Assembly: GCF_029953285.1 (NCBI RefSeq)
Contig: NZ_JASAOI010000037.1
Location: 62,001-126,000 of the forward strand
From: Yinghuangia seranimata
Lineage (GTDB): Bacteria > Actinomycetota > Actinomycetes > Streptomycetales > Streptomycetaceae
Reading direction: 5' to 3'
DNA length: 64,000 nt
Within the stretch, counting starts at the first letter, position 1; the number at the start of each line of letters is the position of its first letter. The notes under the pieces were generated by a model, which saw only the letters and a list, made by a program, of their open reading frames with translations, searched no databases and was not told the origin of the DNA. Made by a program: the position numbers and the translations under genes. Below are positions 60,346-64,000 of the stretch, in pieces.

Positions 60346-60697
60346 GGGGAGTCCTTCACTTGCTCAATGGGGGACGGCGGCAGCCGACCTGCGACACGAA
60401 ATCGGTCGCGAACAGCCAGCTGCCGCTCAAGATCGGGATGCTAGCCGCGCGATGTGGATCACCACCGTGCCATTTCCCGGCCGGGGCGGCGATGCCGGAA
60501 TTGTCGAGGGAACTCCGTCTGATGCGCCCCGACGTGCAACCGGTAGACGAGGTGGCCCGACGGGGGTCATCCGATCGGTTGACCCCGGTGTCGACCGGTC
60601 GGGGATCCAGACGCAGCCTCGCGGGCGAGCCGTGCCACACGCGGGCCGGGTGACGCTGGGGAGACGGCAGTGGACCCGGTCGAGGGAGCGCAAGGAC
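60346..60697. other. 352-bp divergent gene-free region
   Basis: Between two outward-reading lipoprotein genes. A TAGCAT at 60439-60444 on the minus strand could be a -10 box for the left gene. No clear palindrome was noticed. Contains promoters for both genes. Confidence 0.4.
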
Positions 60698-61927
60698 ATG
60701 GCAGCAGACATGACGCGGGGATCCGGGCGCGGTCGCGGTCTTCTTGGACGCCGGGGCGCCTGGGGCGTGCTGGCCGCAGCGGCGGTGCTGGCGGCGGGGT
60801 GCTCGGCAGCGGACCAGGGTTCGGGCAGCGGTCCGGGTACGGCTGCGCGGCCCGGTGCGGCGGCGAGCGCGGGATCGGGCGCGGCGGCGGGTGCCGCGGC
60901 GTCCCCGGGCACATCCGCCCCCGCCACCGTTGCCGTCCCCGGCGGGGAGACGCTGCTGGTCGCGGACTTCGGCTCCGACACGGTGACGTTCGTCGACCCC
61001 GCGCGCGGTGCGACCGGGAGCGTCGGGGTCGGGACGGCGCCGTACGGGATCGCGCTGGGTGCGGACGGGCGCGCGTGGGTGACGACGGCCGAGGGCGTGG
61101 CCGTGGTCGACACGGGCACGCGGACGACGGTGGCGCGGATCCCGTACGCGACGAAGACCGGGCCGGTGCGCACCGGCGAGTACCGGGGCGGCGGCATGGG
61201 GATCGCGCTGTCGCCGGACGGGGCGCGGGCATACGTGGGGGTGAACGTGCCGGGCGGGGACGGGGTGTTGGAGGTCGTCGACACCGCGTCGCTGCGGGTG
61301 GTGGGGACGGCGGAGGTGGGGCGGCGGCCGTTCGACGTCGAGGTGGCGCGGGACGGGTCGGAGGCGTACAGCGTCGACCACGACTCGTACACGGTGACGG
61401 CGGTGCGCGCGGGGGACCTCGCGGCGCGTCGGATGACCGTGGCGCCGTACGGGACGGCCGGCGGTCTCGGGGGCTGGCTGAAGCCGCACTACGCGGCGGT
61501 GCGGGCCGACGGCAGGCTGGCGTTGCCGTTCGAGGGTGAGCGCCTGGCGGTCCTGGACCCGCGCACAGGTGCGGTCGCGGTGGAGCGGATGGGCGCGGGG
61601 ACGCACCAGCACGGCGTGGCGGAGACGCCCGACGGGCGGCTGCTCGTGGTGGGGACGGGGAGCGACGGGACGGTCGACGGGCCGCCGTCGCTGACGATCC
61701 GTGAGAAGGACGGCCGGGAGCGGGTGGTGAGGTTGCAGGGCGCCCACGAGGACGTCGCGGTGAGCCGGGACGGGAAGACGGCGTACGTGACCGGAGGCTT
61801 TACGCGCGACGGGTACTGGAACGGGATCACGGTCGTCGACGTCGACTCGGGCACGGCGCAGCGCGTGGCTGCGGGCGCCCGGCCGCTCGGCGTGGTCGTG
61901 CTCCCCGCGCCGGGGACCGACCGCTGA
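60698..61927 (+). CDS. Lipoprotein with YncE-like beta-propeller
   Basis: 409 residues from the ATG at 60698 with AAGGA upstream. Signal and lipobox LAAGC with Cys35, then a Gly/Ala/Ser linker to about 95. The rest is a seven-blade-type propeller: LLVADFGSDTVTFVDPARGATGSV, GIALGADGRAWVTTAEGVAVVDTG, GIALSPDGARAYVGVNVPGGDGVLEVVDTA, DVEVARDGSEAYSVDHDSYTVTAV, GVAETPDGRLLVVGTGSDG, DVAVSRDGKTAYVTGGFTRDG. A cell-surface relative of the secreted propeller at 7 kb; function unknown. Confidence 0.88.
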   Translation: MAADMTRGSGRGRGLLGRRGAWGVLAAAAVLAAGCSAADQGSGSGPGTAARPGAAASAGSGAAAGAAASPGTSAPATVAVPGGETLLVADFGSDTVTFVDPARGATGSVGVGTAPYGIALGADGRAWVTTAEGVAVVDTGTRTTVARIPYATKTGPVRTGEYRGGGMGIALSPDGARAYVGVNVPGGDGVLEVVDTASLRVVGTAEVGRRPFDVEVARDGSEAYSVDHDSYTVTAVRAGDLAARRMTVAPYGTAGGLGGWLKPHYAAVRADGRLALPFEGERLAVLDPRTGAVAVERMGAGTHQHGVAETPDGRLLVVGTGSDGTVDGPPSLTIREKDGRERVVRLQGAHEDVAVSRDGKTAYVTGGFTRDGYWNGITVVDVDSGTAQRVAAGARPLGVVVLPAPGTDR

Positions 61928-61936
61928 CCCGAGGCG

Positions 61937-62371
61937 TCAGGACGGGGAACCGGCAGCGCGCCGGGCCTCGATCTCGTCCCGGACGGGCTGGTACGCGGCG
62001 TCCGCGGCGCGCATCCGGGCCGCGCAGTGCTCCCAGGCCTCGACGGAGCGGGTCCGGCGGCCGGGGACGAGGTCGTAGCGGCGCAGCCGCACGGTGCGGT
62101 TGTCGGCCATGAAACCGGGCTTCGTGCGGATGCCGTGCGCGTAGCGGACTTCGGACTGGGCGTCGCGCAGTTCGGCGTCGAAGGCCTCGTAGGCGTTGGC
62201 CCAACGCGTGGCCTGCGCGGCGGACTCGGCGGAGACCGGGCTGCCGAACGCGGTGACCGTGGTGGGTTCGTAGAGGACGAACGTGAGCCCGGCGGGGATC
62301 TCGACCCAGGACATGGTGGCCCAGGGCTTCGGCGCGAGTTCGAAGGTCCGGGAGCGGAAGAAGAGCGTCAC
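61937..62371 (-). CDS. Hypothetical protein at end of WhiJ-type operon
   Basis: 144 residues. MTLFFRSRTFELAPKPWATMSWVEIPAGLTFVLYEPTTVTAFGSPVSAESAAQATRWANAYEAFDAELRDAQSEVRYAHGIRT: a beta-rich start, then a helical bundle. Its ATG overlaps the DUF397 stop (ATGA), so it is the third gene of the operon. No known domain; perhaps an effector or target of the XRE/DUF397 pair. Confidence 0.75.
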   Translation of the reverse strand: MTLFFRSRTFELAPKPWATMSWVEIPAGLTFVLYEPTTVTAFGSPVSAESAAQATRWANAYEAFDAELRDAQSEVRYAHGIRTKPGFMADNRTVRLRRYDLVPGRRTRSVEAWEHCAARMRAADAAYQPVRDEIEARRAAGSPS

Positions 62372-62553
62372 GGGGCTATCGGCCGCTGCGCGTCGAGGAG
62401 AGCGGACCAGGCGCCGGCGGTGAGGGCGAGTTGCGGGCTGTCGGCGAGCTTTGAGTCGCGGACGTGGATCGTTTCGGGCGAGAGGGCGACTTCGAGGCAG
62501 GCACCGCCCTGGTCATCGCTGAAGGAGGACTTGAACCAGGTCAGTGCAGTCAT
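62368..62553 (-). CDS. DUF397 protein
   Basis: 61 residues: LTWFKSSFSDDQGGACLEVALSPETIHVRDSKLADSPQLALTAGAWSALL, the full DUF397 signature (WxKSSxS...G..CVEVA...I.VRDSK...P.L...). DUF397 proteins pair with XRE-DUF5753 regulators in streptomycetes, as in the whiJ and abaA loci linked to development, and are thought to modulate their partner. Start and stop overlap both neighbours by 4 nt. Confidence 0.95.
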   Translation of the reverse strand: MTALTWFKSSFSDDQGGACLEVALSPETIHVRDSKLADSPQLALTAGAWSALLDAQRPIAP

Positions 62554-63362
62554 AGTTCCTCCGCCAAATCCCCGATGAACCGCGACGATTCCTCAACGCT
62601 AAGCGCATGCATGCGGATCATGCCATGGCGTTGGGTCAGGGCACTCAGTTTCTCGGCATCGGAGTAGAGGACACTCGTTTCCGGAGCTTCCACGTAAGCG
62701 AAATACTCGTGCGTCGGCGACTCCAGGAGCACCAGTGGCCCGATAAGCGCCAAAGCGGCCCGACCGTCTGCCGGGAGCACCTGGATTGAGACGTTGCGCT
62801 GAAGGCCTACCTCCAGCAGGTGGTGAAGCTGCGCGCGCATGACCTCCGTGCCCCCCACCCCGGTTCGCAGCGCGGCCTCGTACAGGATGAAGCTGAAGAG
62901 CCGCATGGGCTTCTCATTCAGCTTGGCCTGTCGCTGGAGCCGTGCCGCCACGCGGCCCTCGATGGTCTCGTCGTCGAGGGGCGGGCACGAGTCGCTGATC
63001 AGTGCCCGCGCGTAGTCGGCCGTTTGCAGGAGCCCGGGGATCAACAGCGGCTCGAACCAGTTGACGCAGATGGCGCTGGCCTCGGCGTCCATGAACTCGT
63101 GAGTGCGCACCGGGTACTTCTCCGGCAGCAGGTACTCCTCCGCAGCGACCAGCATGCCGTCGGCCCGGCACAGCACATCTGCAACCCGCAGCACCCCAAC
63201 CGTCGGACGCCGACGCCCGGACTCCATCGCGCGGATCGTCTCGCAGCCGTATCCCGCCTCGTTGCCCAGCTGTTCGCGTGTGACGCCCGCCCGGGTCCGC
63301 CACAGCTTGATCTGGTTGCCGCAGTAGCGCCATGCCATCGGCGGCTGGCCGTTGCCGTCCAT
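62550..63362 (-). CDS. XRE-family regulator with DUF5753 (WhiJ-like)
   Basis: 270 residues from the ATG at 63362 with GGAGGGGGAG upstream. HTH: RYCGNQIKLWRTRAGVTREQLGNEAGYGCETIRAMESGRRRPTVGVLRVADVLC. DUF5753 part: FMDAEASAICVNWFEPLLIPGLLQTADYARALI, MRLFSFILYEAALRTGVGG, NVSIQVLPADGRAALALIGPLVLLESPTHEYFAYVEA. Such WhiJ-like proteins control DUF397 partners and development or antibiotic genes. A GTCACA...TGTGAC dyad lies just upstream, probably its own site. Confidence 0.95.
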   Translation of the reverse strand: MDGNGQPPMAWRYCGNQIKLWRTRAGVTREQLGNEAGYGCETIRAMESGRRRPTVGVLRVADVLCRADGMLVAAEEYLLPEKYPVRTHEFMDAEASAICVNWFEPLLIPGLLQTADYARALISDSCPPLDDETIEGRVAARLQRQAKLNEKPMRLFSFILYEAALRTGVGGTEVMRAQLHHLLEVGLQRNVSIQVLPADGRAALALIGPLVLLESPTHEYFAYVEAPETSVLYSDAEKLSALTQRHGMIRMHALSVEESSRFIGDLAEEL

Positions 63363-63390
63363 GTCTCCCCCTCCGGAACACCCGCGGAAC

Positions 63391-63416
63391 GTCACATGCC
63401 GTACCCGCTCTGTGAC
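63391..63416. promoter_or_regulatory. Dyad GTCACA-N14-TGTGAC
   Basis: Perfect 6-bp inverted repeat, 28 bp before the WhiJ-like start, in the gap shared with the divergent ATP-binding gene. Position suits autoregulation. Confidence 0.45.
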
Positions 63417-63501
63417 TCCTCAGGCTAGGCGCGGCGCGCCACCGTAGATCCCCGGAACGGCTGAATCTGTTCGGTATCAAGGGCCTTTTGGGTGGTGCTC
63501 G

Positions 63502-63942
63502 GTGGTGGAGTGGCGGTTTCCGTGCGAGGCGCGCAGCGCGTCCGTGGCTCGGGTGCGTGTGCGGGAGCAGGCGGCGGCGTGGGGGATCCCGCCGACCGTC
63601 CGGGAGACGGCGGTGCTGCTCGTCAGCGAGCTGGTCACCAACGCGTATCTGCACGCCTGGACGTTCGCCGGCGCGATCACCGTGCGCTGTGAACTCGGCG
63701 GCTGCCGACTCCGGTTGGAGGTCGCGGACGGCGGGGACGGCCTCCCGGAGGTGCGCAGCGCGGGGGAGGCGGACGTCTCCGGGCGGGGGCTGAACCTCGT
63801 CGTGCTGCTGGCGGACGCGTGGGGTGTGCTGGTCCGTCCGGGTGTGCCGGGCAAGACAGTGTGGCTGGAGTGCGCGCTGGGTGGTCAGCCGCCGGATCAC
63901 CTCAGCCACCTGACCCGCCACCTGACCCGCCGCCGGGCGTAG
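63502..63942 (+). CDS. ATP-binding RsbW/AbaA-like regulatory protein
   Basis: 146 residues from tandem GTG codons. HATPase_c marks: ETAVLLVSELVTNAYLHAW (N-box), LRLEVADGGDGLP (G1) and SGRGLNLVVLLADAWGV with KTVWLECAL at the end. Single-domain ATP-binding proteins of this type sit beside XRE-DUF5753/DUF397 pairs in streptomycete whiJ- and abaA-like clusters. It may act as an anti-sigma-like kinase; no partner is identified. Confidence 0.92.
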   Translation: MVEWRFPCEARSASVARVRVREQAAAWGIPPTVRETAVLLVSELVTNAYLHAWTFAGAITVRCELGGCRLRLEVADGGDGLPEVRSAGEADVSGRGLNLVVLLADAWGVLVRPGVPGKTVWLECALGGQPPDHLSHLTRHLTRRRA

Positions 63943-64000
63943 CCCCGGTGACGGCCTGTGTCTCCCGCTCGCCCATGTCCTGCAGCGGCACGCCGTCGAT
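63902..64000 (-). CDS. Possible gene running off the right edge
   Basis: Reading leftward from the edge gives IDGVPLQDMGERETQAVTGA followed by TPGGGSGGGSGG and a stop. Codon use is plausible, but the frame overlaps the 3' end of the ATP-binding gene by 41 bp. Too short to identify. Confidence 0.4.
   Translation of the reverse strand: MDGVPLQDMGERETQAVTGATPGGGSGGGSGG

Noticed and set aside
1-64000. CRISPR arrays, tRNA or rRNA genes, insertion sequences, integrases, attachment sites
   Set aside because: None seen on reading both strands; no regular spacer arrays, transposase motifs or tRNA-like cloverleaf sequences were found by eye.

Overview
The window is very GC-rich DNA with strong G/C bias at third codon positions, many GTG starts, ATGA stop/start overlaps and families typical of filamentous actinomycetes: DUF397 with a DUF5753-type XRE regulator, RsbW-like ATP-binding proteins, several membrane Ser/Thr kinases, and a PaaX-type regulator. 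It fits a chromosomal segment of Streptomyces or another Streptomycetaceae member. I saw no rRNA, tRNA, CRISPR array, transposase or integrase, so this looks like a mosaic of small regulatory and catabolic units rather than one mobile island.

Left part (1-16 kb): the tail of a family 3 glycosidase, a NACHT ATPase with many membrane spans behind a TfoX-like gene and an HxlR regulator, a membrane Ser/Thr kinase, a secreted beta-propeller protein, an AfsK-like kinase with a PQQ-repeat sensor, a lipoprotein, and a SNF2 ATPase/SWIM zinc-finger pair with a good sigma-70-type promoter preceded by repeated ATTTGACA boxes.

16-23 kb: small regulator/effector pairs with visible operators. These are a winged-helix regulator with a four-span membrane protein (two TTTCC-N5-GGAAA palindromes), a MerR regulator with a cysteine-rich protein (promoter with a 20-bp spacer), and a TetR regulator divergent from an alpha/beta hydrolase (two TGATAC palindromes). 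A long alanine-rich coiled-coil protein follows.

23-27 kb: an XRE-cupin regulator divergent from an amidase-permease-ureohydrolase operon. This is best read as uptake and breakdown of a guanidino compound or agmatine. A 38-bp palindrome lies just after the predicted transcription start.

27-44 kb: many single genes (HD hydrolase, GlxA-type regulator, CGNR regulator divergent from an imine-reductase-like dehydrogenase with two matching 19-bp palindromes, tyrosine phosphatase, WYL regulator with a VOC protein) mixed with gene remnants. At 43.7 kb a yybP-ykoY-type manganese riboswitch precedes a GDT1/TMEM165-family transporter.

44-64 kb: two more Ser/Thr kinases (four in the window), an agmatine deiminase, a methyltransferase, an ATP-binding anti-sigma-like protein, a zinc alcohol dehydrogenase with a luciferase-like oxidoreductase and a PaaX regulator, an internally deleted YihY-family pseudogene, two lipoproteins, and at the right end a WhiJ-type cluster (XRE-DUF5753, DUF397, HATPase). 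Many perfect GC-rich hairpins without T-tracts lie just after stop codons and are the likely terminators. Operators and promoters were found by eye; none was tested against other genomes.
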